From Flavobacteriaceae bacterium (GTDB lineage: Bacteria; Bacteroidota; Bacteroidia; Flavobacteriales; Flavobacteriaceae): a stretch of 28,946 bases of DNA. Below the pieces are notes generated by a model. That model was not told the origin of the DNA. It did not search any database and was given only the letters and a program-made list of their open reading frames with translations. Positions 1 through 6,962 of the stretch are shown here, in pieces; the stretch's first letter is position 1; each line of letters starts with the position of its first letter. Location: contig JAKIUU010000030.1 in the NCBI GenBank assembly GCA_021647405.1, forward strand, positions 1 through 28,946, given 5' to 3'. The translations under genes were made by a program, and so were the position numbers.

Positions 1-119
1 TTGTAATTTAACTTAATTCTTTTTTTACGCTGTCAATTTTGTGTTGTCAATGAACTTTATGCCTAAGCGCGTATCTAAATAAAATAATCAAATCTTGACC
101 ATATCGCGCTAAGCGGGTG
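1..119 (-). other. Probable 5' leader of an rRNA operon (16S gene just outside the left edge)
   Basis: Read on the - strand, this stretch starts just after a strong promoter and carries no open reading frame of note. It ends at base 1 with TTAAATTACAA, which resembles the bases directly before the 16S rRNA start in Flavobacteriaceae as I remember them. It holds two direct copies of ATTGACA (31-37 and 45-51, seen as TGTCAAT on +) and GC-rich patches (around 66-71 and 105-119) in an otherwise AT-rich region, as stable-RNA leaders often do. The 16S gene itself is not in the window, so the assignment is inference. The alternative is the leader of some other strongly expressed gene. Confidence 0.5.
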
Positions 120-149
120 CAAATATAGAATTACATTTTATAATGACAA
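120..149 (-). promoter_or_regulatory. Strong Bacteroidota promoter reading leftward
   Basis: On the - strand a TTG (147-149) is followed, after 19 bases, by TATATTTG (120-127). This is a full match to the Bacteroidota primary sigma factor consensus (-33 TTG, -7 TAnnTTTG). Directly upstream (150-185) lies an A/T-only tract like an UP element, as found at rRNA promoters. It would drive transcription off the left end of the window. Confidence 0.7.
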
Positions 150-383
150 TGATTTTTTATTAAAAAATTTATAATTTTTTTAAATATGTATTTATCTATA
201 TAAATATCAATACATTAATTACATGAAATCTCTTATAAAACAGAATATACATGTGATACTATCCTAAAAAATGGCATGCTTTAAGAGTAACTTCTGACGT
301 ATCGTTAAAAGAAAAATTGATACGCATTCCAGTCTTATATATTTTGGGCTTTTTCGCATACTTTTAAATTGGTTGGAATTACA
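150..383. other. AT-rich intergenic region between divergent transcription units
   Basis: There is no convincing gene here. The 150-200 part is nearly pure A/T and may act as an UP element for the leftward promoter. One short inverted repeat, CGTATC (298-303) with GATACG (319-324), lies about 60 bases before the thrS promoter. It has no T-tract and may be an operator or chance. I see no T-box or riboswitch-like structure ahead of thrS. Confidence 0.5.
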
Positions 384-414
384 TTGTAAAAGATGTTGTT
401 TTCTGATATCTTTG
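384..414 (+). promoter_or_regulatory. thrS promoter
   Basis: TTG (384-386), a 20-base spacer and TATCTTTG (407-414) match the Bacteroidota promoter consensus. The predicted transcript start near 420 leaves a leader of about 20 bases before the thrS ATG at 440. It probably serves thrS-infC-rpmI-rplT as one transcript, since the gaps that follow are short and lack terminators. Confidence 0.75.
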
Positions 415-439
415 CGCCTTATTTAATACAATATATAAT

Positions 440-2386
440 ATGATTGCTATTACCTTGCCAGATGGGTCTGTTAAAAGAGTAGAAAAAAACAGCACTGCTT
501 TTGATATTGCCAAACAGATAAGTGAAGGATTTGCCAGAAATGTTATTTCGGCTAAATTTAATGATACTATAGTAGAAACATCGACTCCGTTAACATCTGA
601 TGGCAGTTTGATTTTGTACACTTGGAATGACGATGCGGGTAAAAAAGCCTTTTGGCATTCGTCTGCGCATGTCTTGGCACAATCTATTTTACATTTTTAT
701 CCAAATGCAAAACTGACTATAGGCCCAGCCATAGCAAATGGTTTTTATTATGATGTTGATTTTGGCGATGAAACCATCGGCGAAAGCGATTTTGAGAAAA
801 TTGAAAAACAATTTTTAGAATTCGCCCGTCAGAAATTTACTTTTAGCATGCGGTCTGTTTCTAAAAAAGAGGCGCTTAAATACTACGAAGATCAGGGTAA
901 TGAATTTAAGGTAGAACTTATAGAGAATCTTAATGATGGCGACATCACTTTTTGTGATCATGCCGATTTTACCGATTTATGCCGTGGTGGTCATATACCC
1001 AATACAGGTATTATAAAAGCCATTAAAGTGATGAGCGTTGCTGGCGCTTATTGGAGAGGTGATGAAAAAAACAAGCAATTAACACGTGTTTACGGTGCAT
1101 CATTCCCCAAGCAAAAAGACCTTAAAGCTTATTTAGAACTTTTAGAAGAAGCCAAAAAACGCGATCACAGAAAATTAGGCAAGGAAATGGAATTGTTTGC
1201 CTTTTCAGCTAAAGTTGGTCAAGGTTTGCCTTTGTGGTTACCAAAAGGAGCCGCTTTAAGAAAGCGTCTTGAAGATTTTTTATCGAAAGTTCAGAAAAAA
1301 GCAGGTTACGAAATGGTCATGACACCACATATTGGTCAGAAGGAATTATATGTCACTTCTGGGCATTATGAAAAATATGGTGCCGATAGTTTTCAACCCA
1401 TTCACACACCTAAAGATGACGAAGAGTTCTTGTTAAAACCTATGAACTGTCCACATCATTGTGAAATATATAATAACAAACCCTACTCTTATAAAGAATT
1501 ACCCAAACGATTTTCTGAATTCGGCACCGTTTACCGTTATGAACAAAGTGGTGAACTACATGGTTTAACACGCGTAAGAGGGTTTACGCAAGACGATGCA
1601 CATATTTTTTGCACACCTGAACAATTAGACCAAGAGTTCAAAAATGTGATAGATTTATCATTATATGTATTAGAATCTTTAGGGTTCGATAATTACACAG
1701 CACAAGTATCTGTAAGAGACCTAGATAATCCTGATAAGTATATAGGTGATACAAAAAATTGGGAAAAAGCAGAGCAAGCTATTATTAATGCTGCCAAAGA
1801 CAAAGGATTAAATTATGTGATAGAAAGTGGCGAAGCCGCCTTTTACGGTCCTAAATTAGACTTCATGGTTAAAGATGCCTTGGGCAGAACTTGGCAACTG
1901 GGTACAATACAAGTAGATTACAATCTGCCTGAACGCTTTGATTTAACCTATAAAGGAGCTGACAACCAATTACATAGACCCATTATGATTCACCGTGCAC
2001 CCTTTGGATCTATGGAACGATTTATTGCCCTTTTATTAGAACATACTGGTGGCAACTTCCCGCTTTGGCTAACCCCAGATCAGGTTATTTTATTACCTGT
2101 AAGTGAGAAATATGAAATATATACGAAAAAAGTTTTAAAATCACTAGAAAATTCCGAAATTCGCGCCCTCGTAGATCATAGGAATGAAAAGGTAGGTCGA
2201 AAGATTAGAGATGCCGAGATGAGTAAAATACCTTTTATGATTATTATAGGCGATAAAGAATTGCAAAACAATACTATAACTGTTAGAAAACACGGTGGTG
2301 AAGATTTAGGAGAGCTCAGTATTGATAGCTTTGATACAATAATAAAAGAAGCTATTGCAAGTACTTTAAAACAATTTGATTATTAA
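440..2386 (+). CDS. thrS: Threonine--tRNA ligase
   Basis: This cytoplasmic class II aminoacyl-tRNA synthetase charges tRNA-Thr with threonine and edits mischarged seryl-tRNA. All usual domains are visible: an N-terminal TGS domain (about 1-61); the editing domain with HSSAH (His73, His77) and CRGGH (Cys181, His185); a catalytic core with zinc ligands Cys337 (MNCPHH), His388 (DDAH) and His518 (MIHRAPFGS); and a C-terminal anticodon-binding domain from about 545. At 648 residues the length is normal. The ATG at 440 lies just after a good promoter. thrS is followed 18 bases later by infC, the classic thrS-infC-rpmI-rplT order that co-expresses translation components. Identification is certain from sequence. 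Confidence 0.98.
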   Translation: MIAITLPDGSVKRVEKNSTAFDIAKQISEGFARNVISAKFNDTIVETSTPLTSDGSLILYTWNDDAGKKAFWHSSAHVLAQSILHFYPNAKLTIGPAIANGFYYDVDFGDETIGESDFEKIEKQFLEFARQKFTFSMRSVSKKEALKYYEDQGNEFKVELIENLNDGDITFCDHADFTDLCRGGHIPNTGIIKAIKVMSVAGAYWRGDEKNKQLTRVYGASFPKQKDLKAYLELLEEAKKRDHRKLGKEMELFAFSAKVGQGLPLWLPKGAALRKRLEDFLSKVQKKAGYEMVMTPHIGQKELYVTSGHYEKYGADSFQPIHTPKDDEEFLLKPMNCPHHCEIYNNKPYSYKELPKRFSEFGTVYRYEQSGELHGLTRVRGFTQDDAHIFCTPEQLDQEFKNVIDLSLYVLESLGFDNYTAQVSVRDLDNPDKYIGDTKNWEKAEQAIINAAKDKGLNYVIESGEAAFYGPKLDFMVKDALGRTWQLGTIQVDYNLPERFDLTYKGADNQLHRPIMIHRAPFGSMERFIALLLEHTGGNFPLWLTPDQVILLPVSEKYEIYTKKVLKSLENSEIRALVDHRNEKVGRKIRDAEMSKIPFMIIIGDKELQNNTITVRKHGGEDLGELSIDSFDTIIKEAIASTLKQFDY

Positions 2387-2404
2387 TTTTAAATTTTAGT
2401 AACT

Positions 2405-2965
2405 ATAGCAATTAGAAGAAAAAGAGGTGTTAGAAGACCTTGGCGCGTCATTAAAGAAGATCAGCACAGAATCAATAATAAGATTCTTTCTGATGAAGTT
2501 CGTTTGGTTGGAGACAACGTCGAAATCGGTGTTTATCCTATAAAAGAAGCTTTAGAAATTGCCGACAATCAAGGTTTAGATTTGGTTGAAATATCACCCA
2601 ACGCCGCACCGCCCGTTTGTAAAGTAATGGAATATAAAAAATTCCTCTTTGAACAAAAGAAACGCGAGAAAATCTTAAAATCTAAAGCGACTAAAGTAAT
2701 TATAAAAGAAATTCGTTTTGGTCCTCAAACAGATGACCACGATTATGAGTTTAAAAAGAAACACGCTATTAAGTTTTTAAGCGAAGGTGCCAAATTAAAA
2801 GCTTATGTGTTTTTTAAAGGACGTTCTATTATATACAAAGACCAAGGGCAAATTTTACTTTTAAGGTTGGCTCAAGAACTTGAAGAATACGGCAAAGTAG
2901 AACAGATGCCAAAACTAGAGGGCAAACGCATGATTATGTTTATTGCGCCCAAAAAGAAAAAATAA
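2405..2965 (+). CDS. infC: Translation initiation factor IF-3, with a non-canonical AUA start
   Basis: IF-3 binds the 30S subunit, keeps 50S away and checks start-codon choice. The reading frame opens after a stop at 2390-2392 and has no ATG/GTG/TTG before the TTG at 2504, which would delete most of the N-terminal domain. The conserved start of the family (MAIRR-) aligns with ATA GCA ATT AGA AGA at 2405, giving 186 residues. Visible landmarks are EDQHRINNKI near the N-terminus, VYPIKEALEIADNQGLDLVEI, PPVCKVMEYKKF in the linker region and the basic tail APKKKK. Rare AUN starts on infC are known in other bacteria to let IF-3 repress its own synthesis; applying that here is inference. ATT at 2411 is a less likely alternative start. 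Confidence 0.93.
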   Translation: MAIRRKRGVRRPWRVIKEDQHRINNKILSDEVRLVGDNVEIGVYPIKEALEIADNQGLDLVEISPNAAPPVCKVMEYKKFLFEQKKREKILKSKATKVIIKEIRFGPQTDDHDYEFKKKHAIKFLSEGAKLKAYVFFKGRSIIYKDQGQILLLRLAQELEEYGKVEQMPKLEGKRMIMFIAPKKKK

Positions 2966-3001
2966 AGTACAAAAATAAAAGCAAGATAAAAGAGAAGAAA
3001 G

Positions 3002-3199
3002 ATGCCTAAAATGAAAACAAAATCTAGTGCCAAAAAGCGATTTAAGCTTACAGGTACTGGAAAAATTAAAAGAAAGCACGCTTTTAAAAGTCATATTTTG
3101 ACTAAAAAAAGCAAGAAGAGAAAGCTAAAATTAACCCATGCTGGATTGGTGCATAAAGCAGACAGATCTAACATTTTAAAACAATTAGCTTTAAAATAA
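3002..3199 (+). CDS. rpmI: 50S ribosomal protein L35
   Basis: This 65-residue, very basic protein starts MPKMKTKSSAKKRFKLTGTG, the standard L35 N-terminus, and contains KRKHAFKSHILTKKSKKRK. L35 is a small structural protein of the large ribosomal subunit. It lies 36 bases after infC in the conserved infC-rpmI-rplT order, so it is probably co-transcribed. A perfect 9-bp hairpin overlaps its stop codon (see 3194-3215). Confidence 0.97.
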   Translation: MPKMKTKSSAKKRFKLTGTGKIKRKHAFKSHILTKKSKKRKLKLTHAGLVHKADRSNILKQLALK

Positions 3200-3215
3200 G
3201 CCCTGCGGCTTATTT
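3194..3215 (+). promoter_or_regulatory. Hairpin across the rpmI stop codon
   Basis: AAATAAGCC (3194-3202) and GGCTTATTT (3207-3215) form a 9-bp perfect stem with a CTGC loop. The stem includes the rpmI stop codon (3197-3199), and no real U-tract follows. It could be a weak attenuator, an RNase processing or stability element, or part of a regulatory site for L20, whose gene starts 79 bases later. Which of these applies cannot be told from the sequence. Confidence 0.5.
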
Positions 3216-3293
3216 GGTAAATTAATTAGTAACCCTGTATTGGTGCTTAAAAAATGATGAAAATCTGCCCAATTCAAAAAAACTTAAAAAACT

Positions 3294-3641
3294 ATGCCTA
3301 GATCAGTAAACTCAGTCGCTTCAAGAGCGCGAAGAAAAAAAATAATCAAACAAGCCAAAGGATACTTTGGAAGACGTAAAAATGTTTATACAGTAGCTAA
3401 AAACGCTGTAGAAAAAGCAATGTGTTATGCGTATAGAGATCGTAAGAACAATAAAAGAAATTTTAGAGGCTTATGGATTACACGTATTAATGCCGGCGCA
3501 CGTCAATATGGACTGTCTTATTCTCAGTTTATGGGAAAAATAAAAGCCAATAACATCGCCTTAAATCGCAAAGTTCTTGCCGATTTGGCAATGAACCACC
3601 CAGAAGCTTTTAAAGTCATTGTAGATAAAATAAACAAATAA
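3294..3641 (+). CDS. rplT: 50S ribosomal protein L20
   Basis: This 115-residue basic protein starts MPRSVNSVASRARRKKIIKQ and contains AKGYFGRRKNVYTVAKNAVE and the conserved RDRKNNKRNFRGLWITRINA stretch. L20 is an early assembly protein of the 50S subunit, and in several bacteria it represses its own operon by binding mRNA. It follows rpmI after 94 non-coding bases, a gap long enough to hold a leader structure. A strong terminator lies 26 bases past its stop. Confidence 0.98.
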   Translation: MPRSVNSVASRARRKKIIKQAKGYFGRRKNVYTVAKNAVEKAMCYAYRDRKNNKRNFRGLWITRINAGARQYGLSYSQFMGKIKANNIALNRKVLADLAMNHPEAFKVIVDKINK

Positions 3642-3661
3642 TTAACGTATATCTTGCTAAT

Positions 3662-3694
3662 AAAAAACCCGAGCCAAATGGCTCGGGTTTTTTT
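3662..3694. terminator. Bidirectional terminator between rplT and prfA
   Basis: CCCGAGCC (3668-3675), loop AAAT and GGCTCGGG (3680-3687) form a GC-rich perfect 8-bp stem. It is flanked by an A-tract on the left (3662-3667) and a T-tract on the right (3688-3694), so it works for both converging transcripts: rplT on + and prfA on -. Confidence 0.95.
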
Positions 3695-3723
3695 ATGTCT
3701 TTATTTTAAAATAACCTTGTTAA

Positions 3724-4800
3724 TTACAGCACATCATCCGATTCTTTTAACTTTTCGGTATTCTCGGCAATTTTAAGTTCTTCAACTATCTTGTGTAAAT
3801 CGCCATTAACAATATTACTCAAATCGTACAAAGTCAAACCAATTCTATGCTCGGTTACCCGTCCTTGTGGATAATTATAGGTTCTAATTTTAGCAGACCT
3901 ATCGCCACTTGCCACCATGGTTTTTCTTTTGGCAGAATCAGCAGCCAATTTTTTAGACAATTCTAACTCATATAAGCGTGAACGCAATACTTTAAGTGCC
4001 TTGTCAAAATTTTTGTGTTGCGATTTTTGGTCTTGACATTGGGCTACCAATCCTGTTGGAAGGTGTGTTAAACGCACCGCAGAATAGGTTGTATTAACCG
4101 ATTGTCCACCAGGACCCGAAGAACAAAACAAATCTTTTCGCACTTCCTTCATATTTATTTCAACATCAAATTCTTCGGCTTCAGGCAAAACCATCACAGT
4201 AGCTGCCGATGTATGAACACGCCCTTGCGTTTCGGTTTGAGGTACGCGTTGTACACGGTGCACACCCGATTCAAATTTCAAATTGCCATACACTTCGTTA
4301 CCAGAAATATTCAAAATAATTTCTTTAAAACCTCCCGAAGTGCCTTCGTTTAAATCTACCACCTCAACTTTCCATTTCTTATCAGAACAGTATTTGGTGT
4401 ACATTCTATATAAATCTCCTGCAAAAATACTGGCTTCATCCCCACCTGTACCTGCACGAATTTCCATAACCACATTTTTACCATCCTCAGGATCTTTGGG
4501 AATCAGCATCATTTTAATCTCCTCTTCAATGCGTGGTATCTTTTCTGAAACTTCACCCATCTCCATTTTTGCCATTTCCACCATTTCGGCATCAGAATTA
4601 TCGGCAATAATTTCTTTGGCCTCTTCAATAGAATTTAAATACGATTCGTAGATCTTTCCTTTTTCAACAATCTGCCCTAGGTCTTTATATTCTTTATTGA
4701 GCTTCACATAGCGTTTTTGATCTGTAATAATATCTGGCTGGATAATCAGATCTGAAACCTCATCGAAACGTTGCTTTACTATTTTAATTCTATTTAACAT
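3724..4800 (-). CDS. prfA: Peptide chain release factor 1
   Basis: RF1 reads UAA and UAG in the ribosomal A site and triggers peptide release. The tripeptide anticodon is PQT (residues 187-189, in HRVQRVPQTETQGRVHT), fitting the RF1 rule P-x-T rather than the SPF of RF2. The catalytic GGQ is at 231-233 (SSGPGGQSVNTTYSAVRLTH). I place the start at the ATG ending at 4800 (MLNRIKIVKQRF), giving 358 residues as usual for the family. An in-frame ATG three codons upstream (4809) is possible but sits only 11 bases past the -7 element. The gene converges on rplT and has its own promoter. Confidence 0.97.
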   Translation of the reverse strand: MLNRIKIVKQRFDEVSDLIIQPDIITDQKRYVKLNKEYKDLGQIVEKGKIYESYLNSIEEAKEIIADNSDAEMVEMAKMEMGEVSEKIPRIEEEIKMMLIPKDPEDGKNVVMEIRAGTGGDEASIFAGDLYRMYTKYCSDKKWKVEVVDLNEGTSGGFKEIILNISGNEVYGNLKFESGVHRVQRVPQTETQGRVHTSAATVMVLPEAEEFDVEINMKEVRKDLFCSSGPGGQSVNTTYSAVRLTHLPTGLVAQCQDQKSQHKNFDKALKVLRSRLYELELSKKLAADSAKRKTMVASGDRSAKIRTYNYPQGRVTEHRIGLTLYDLSNIVNGDLHKIVEELKIAENTEKLKESDDVL

Positions 4801-4820
4801 ATAGAGCATTCTTAAGTGTG

Positions 4821-4828
4821 CAAAAATA
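4821..4828 (-). promoter_or_regulatory. prfA promoter, -7 element
   Basis: CAAAAATA on + reads TATTTTTG on -, matching TAnnTTTG and continuing into GCAC. It lies 20 bases before the chosen prfA ATG. I find no good TTG at the expected -33 distance, so only the -7 half is supported. Confidence 0.5.
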
Positions 4829-4898
4829 CATAATTTTTCCAGCTTTATTTAGCCTTAAATTTTGTAATATTATTTTCGGGTTATTTCATTTTAAATTA

Positions 4899-4906
4899 TA
4901 ATTTTG
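4899..4906 (+). promoter_or_regulatory. Promoter -7 element of the cytochrome gene
   Basis: TAATTTTG (4899-4906), followed by CGGC, matches TAnnTTTG and lies 27 bases before the ATG at 4934. The -33 TTG is not evident. Confidence 0.5.
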
Positions 4907-4933
4907 CGGCTTAACTTTTGAAAATATATTTAA

Positions 4934-5335
4934 ATGAAAAAAATTACATTGTCCTTAACGCTTATTTTGGCTATCTCTATTTTATTCTCTTGCCAAGATA
5001 AAACTAAAAAAGTAGAACAACCTAAAAAGGTTGAAACTAAAACAGAACCTCAAGTTGATTTGGTTGCCGTTGGAAAAGCTTTATTTACAAGTAAAACGTG
5101 TACCACATGTCATAATGTAGATACCAAATTAGTTGGTCCAGCAGTTCAAACTATCGCCACAACATACAAAGAAAAAGAAGGCGATTTCTTAAAGTTTTTT
5201 AAAGGCGAGAATACTGCTATTGTAGATCCTGCTATGGCTGCCGTTATGGCTGCCAATGTGCAAGCCATTACCAAACAAATGTCTGATGCTGACTTAAATG
5301 CGTTAGCCGCTTATATAAAGAGCACTATCAAATAG
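4934..5335 (+). CDS. Lipoprotein c-type cytochrome
   Basis: This small electron carrier is exported and probably lipid-anchored on the periplasmic side. The signal sequence ends in the lipobox LFSC with the acylated Cys at residue 20, followed by a Lys-rich linker (21-40). The single class I haem c site is CTTCH (Cys56, Cys59, His60); the sixth ligand is probably one of the Met residues in the AMAAVMAANV region (about 96-105). The Asp-rich SDADLNALAAYIKS at the end is the typical C-terminal helix. The gene stands alone, with its own promoter and terminator, so the sequence does not tell its partner, which could be a terminal oxidase or a peroxidase. Confidence 0.9.
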   Translation: MKKITLSLTLILAISILFSCQDKTKKVEQPKKVETKTEPQVDLVAVGKALFTSKTCTTCHNVDTKLVGPAVQTIATTYKEKEGDFLKFFKGENTAIVDPAMAAVMAANVQAITKQMSDADLNALAAYIKSTIK

Positions 5336-5355
5336 TTTGTGTAAACTATAAGTTT

Positions 5356-5387
5356 AAAGCATCCCTCAAATTGGGATGCTTTTTTTA
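5356..5387 (+). terminator. Terminator of the cytochrome gene
   Basis: AAAGCATCCC (5356-5365), a seven-base loop and GGGATGCTTT (5373-5382) form a 10-bp perfect stem continuing into a T-run to 5387. It lies 20 bases after the stop codon. Confidence 0.93.
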
Positions 5388-5430
5388 TGAATATTTAGTC
5401 AACCTGTTTCAGGACTATACAAATACCTCA

Positions 5431-5468
5431 GGGTAGAACTCTATCCCGCTGAAAAGCGGGATTAGTTC
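5431..5468. repeat. Strong intergenic hairpin with GAAA loop and an alternative fold
   Basis: ATCCCGCT (5443-5450), loop GAAA and AGCGGGAT (5455-5462) form a perfect 8-bp stem, extended by GAACT (5436-5440) with AGTTC (5464-5468) across a small internal loop. The 5' arm can also pair with GGGTAG (5431-5436), which would exclude the main stem. No U-run follows, so it is not a simple terminator. It may be a dispersed intergenic repeat of the genome or an RNA switch. Confidence 0.5.
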
Positions 5469-5487
5469 AACTTACTATTTCGAATAC

Positions 5488-5506
5488 GCCACTTATTGTG
5501 GCTTTT
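5488..5506 (+). terminator. Weak terminator-like hairpin
   Basis: GCCAC (5488-5492), loop TTATT and GTGGC (5498-5502) are followed by only four T. The stem is short. It lies just before the rlmD promoter and could stop read-through from upstream. Confidence 0.35.
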
Positions 5507-5533
5507 CAAAATAGAGTTTCACTAATAAAACCG

Positions 5534-5541
5534 TATTTTTG
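5534..5541 (+). promoter_or_regulatory. rlmD promoter, -7 element
   Basis: TATTTTTG, continuing CGCC, matches TAnnTTTG. It ends only four bases before the rlmD ATG at 5546, so the transcript would have little or no leader. It rules out the upstream in-frame start at 5498. No clear -33 TTG is visible. Confidence 0.5.
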
Positions 5542-5545
5542 CGCC

Positions 5546-6955
5546 ATGGCAAGAAAAAAAATAAGACCTGTATTTACAGATATTGAGGTAATTGATGCTG
5601 GTGCTAAAGGCAAGAGTATTGCCAAAGCCCCAGACGGCAAAGTAATCTTTCTAACCAATGCCATTCCTGGCGATATTGTTGACATACAAACCACAAAAAA
5701 ACGCAAAGCTTATTACGAAGGTCAGGCCATTAAATTTCATAAATTATCAGAAAAGCGTTGCCAACCTATTTGCGAACATTTTGGTTTGTGCGGTGGTTGC
5801 AAATGGCAACACATGAAATATGATGAACAATTGTTTTACAAACAAAATGAAGTAAAACAGAATCTGGAGCGTATTGGACATTTAGACATCAAAAAATACA
5901 TCCCTATTCTGAAAAGTGAAAAACAATACATGTACCGCAATAAAATGGAGTTCTCTTTTTCAGACTCAAGATGGTTAACCCAAGAAGAAATTGCCGATAC
6001 AGAAACTCAAATTGACCGCCGCGCTTGTGGATTTCACAAACCTGGTATGTGGGATAAAATTATTGATATAACCGAATGTCACTTACAAGAAGACCCTTCT
6101 AACGCCATCAGGAATGGCGTAAAGGAATTTGCAAAAGTAAATGATATTTCGTTTTTTAATCCGCGTCAACAAACAGGTTTGTTACGTACCATGATGCTTA
6201 GAACCTCCTCTACAGGAGAAATTATGGTGGTTATTCAGTTTACAAAAAATGACACTGTAAAAATAAAGCTGGTTTTAGATTATTTGACTGCTAATTTTAG
6301 CCAAATAAGCTCTTTACAATACGTGATAAACAGCAAAGGAAACGACAGTATTTACGATCAAAAAGTTATCCTTTACAAAGGAAAAAATCATATTTTTGAA
6401 GAAATGGAGGGTTTAAAATTCAGCATCAATGCCAAATCTTTTTACCAAACAAATTCAGCGCAAGCTTACCAGTTGTATAAAATAACCCGCCAGTTTGCTG
6501 GCTTAACTGGAAAAGAATTGGTGTACGATCTTTATACAGGCACAGGCACTATTGCTCTTTTTATCTCTAAATTTGCCAAACATGTGGTGGGTATTGAGAG
6601 TATTCCCGAAGCTATTCTGGATGCGCAAAAAAACGCGCAAAAAAATAATATTACCAATACGTCGTTTTTTGTAGGGGATATGGCCAAGATTTTTACGGAT
6701 GCTTTTATTGCTAAAAACGGCAAACCAGATGTTATTATAACCGATCCGCCAAGAGAAGGCATGCACAAAAATGTGGTCAATCAGTTGTTAAAAATTCTGT
6801 CACCAAAAATTGTATACGTCAGCTGTAACAGTGCCACACAGGCACGCGATCTAAATCTGTTAAAAGAGCATTACACCATCAGTTTATCTCAAGCAGTAGA
6901 TATGTTTCCGCAAACGCATCATGTAGAAAATGTTGTACTTTTAGAGCGTAAATAA
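5546..6955 (+). CDS. rlmD: 23S rRNA (uracil-C5)-methyltransferase, RlmD/RumA type
   Basis: This SAM-dependent enzyme makes 5-methyluridine in 23S rRNA (U1939 in E. coli). Domain order from the ATG at 5546 (469 residues): TRAM RNA-binding domain (about 8-65); a 4Fe-4S site with Cys72, Cys76, Cys82 and Cys85 (C-x3-C-x5-CGGC); and a Rossmann methyltransferase with YDLYTGTGTIALF for SAM binding, TDPPREGMHK, and the nucleophile Cys427 in VYVSCNS. The - 7 element at 5534-5541 supports this ATG over one 16 codons upstream. A DUF6452 gene follows 7 bases on, a pairing I recall from other Flavobacteriaceae. The exact target base cannot be read from sequence. Confidence 0.92.
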   Translation: MARKKIRPVFTDIEVIDAGAKGKSIAKAPDGKVIFLTNAIPGDIVDIQTTKKRKAYYEGQAIKFHKLSEKRCQPICEHFGLCGGCKWQHMKYDEQLFYKQNEVKQNLERIGHLDIKKYIPILKSEKQYMYRNKMEFSFSDSRWLTQEEIADTETQIDRRACGFHKPGMWDKIIDITECHLQEDPSNAIRNGVKEFAKVNDISFFNPRQQTGLLRTMMLRTSSTGEIMVVIQFTKNDTVKIKLVLDYLTANFSQISSLQYVINSKGNDSIYDQKVILYKGKNHIFEEMEGLKFSINAKSFYQTNSAQAYQLYKITRQFAGLTGKELVYDLYTGTGTIALFISKFAKHVVGIESIPEAILDAQKNAQKNNITNTSFFVGDMAKIFTDAFIAKNGKPDVIITDPPREGMHKNVVNQLLKILSPKIVYVSCNSATQARDLNLLKEHYTISLSQAVDMFPQTHHVENVVLLERK

Positions 6956-6962
6956 TTTGTAG

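Noticed and set aside
150..440. T-box or riboswitch controlling thrS
   Set aside because: No T-box bulge sequence, terminator/antiterminator pair or long structured leader; the predicted transcript start is only about 20 bases before the ATG.
379..621. 80-codon frame on - over the thrS promoter and 5' end
   Set aside because: It covers the thrS promoter and TGS domain in antisense and resembles no protein; the thrS reading is certain.
2504..2965. infC starting with TTG at 2504
   Set aside because: It would drop the conserved N-terminal IF-3 sequence that is plainly encoded in frame upstream from 2405.
4102..4651. Open frames of 83 and 122 codons opposite prfA
   Set aside because: They lie completely within a certain gene on the other strand, overlap each other and have no protein-like pattern.
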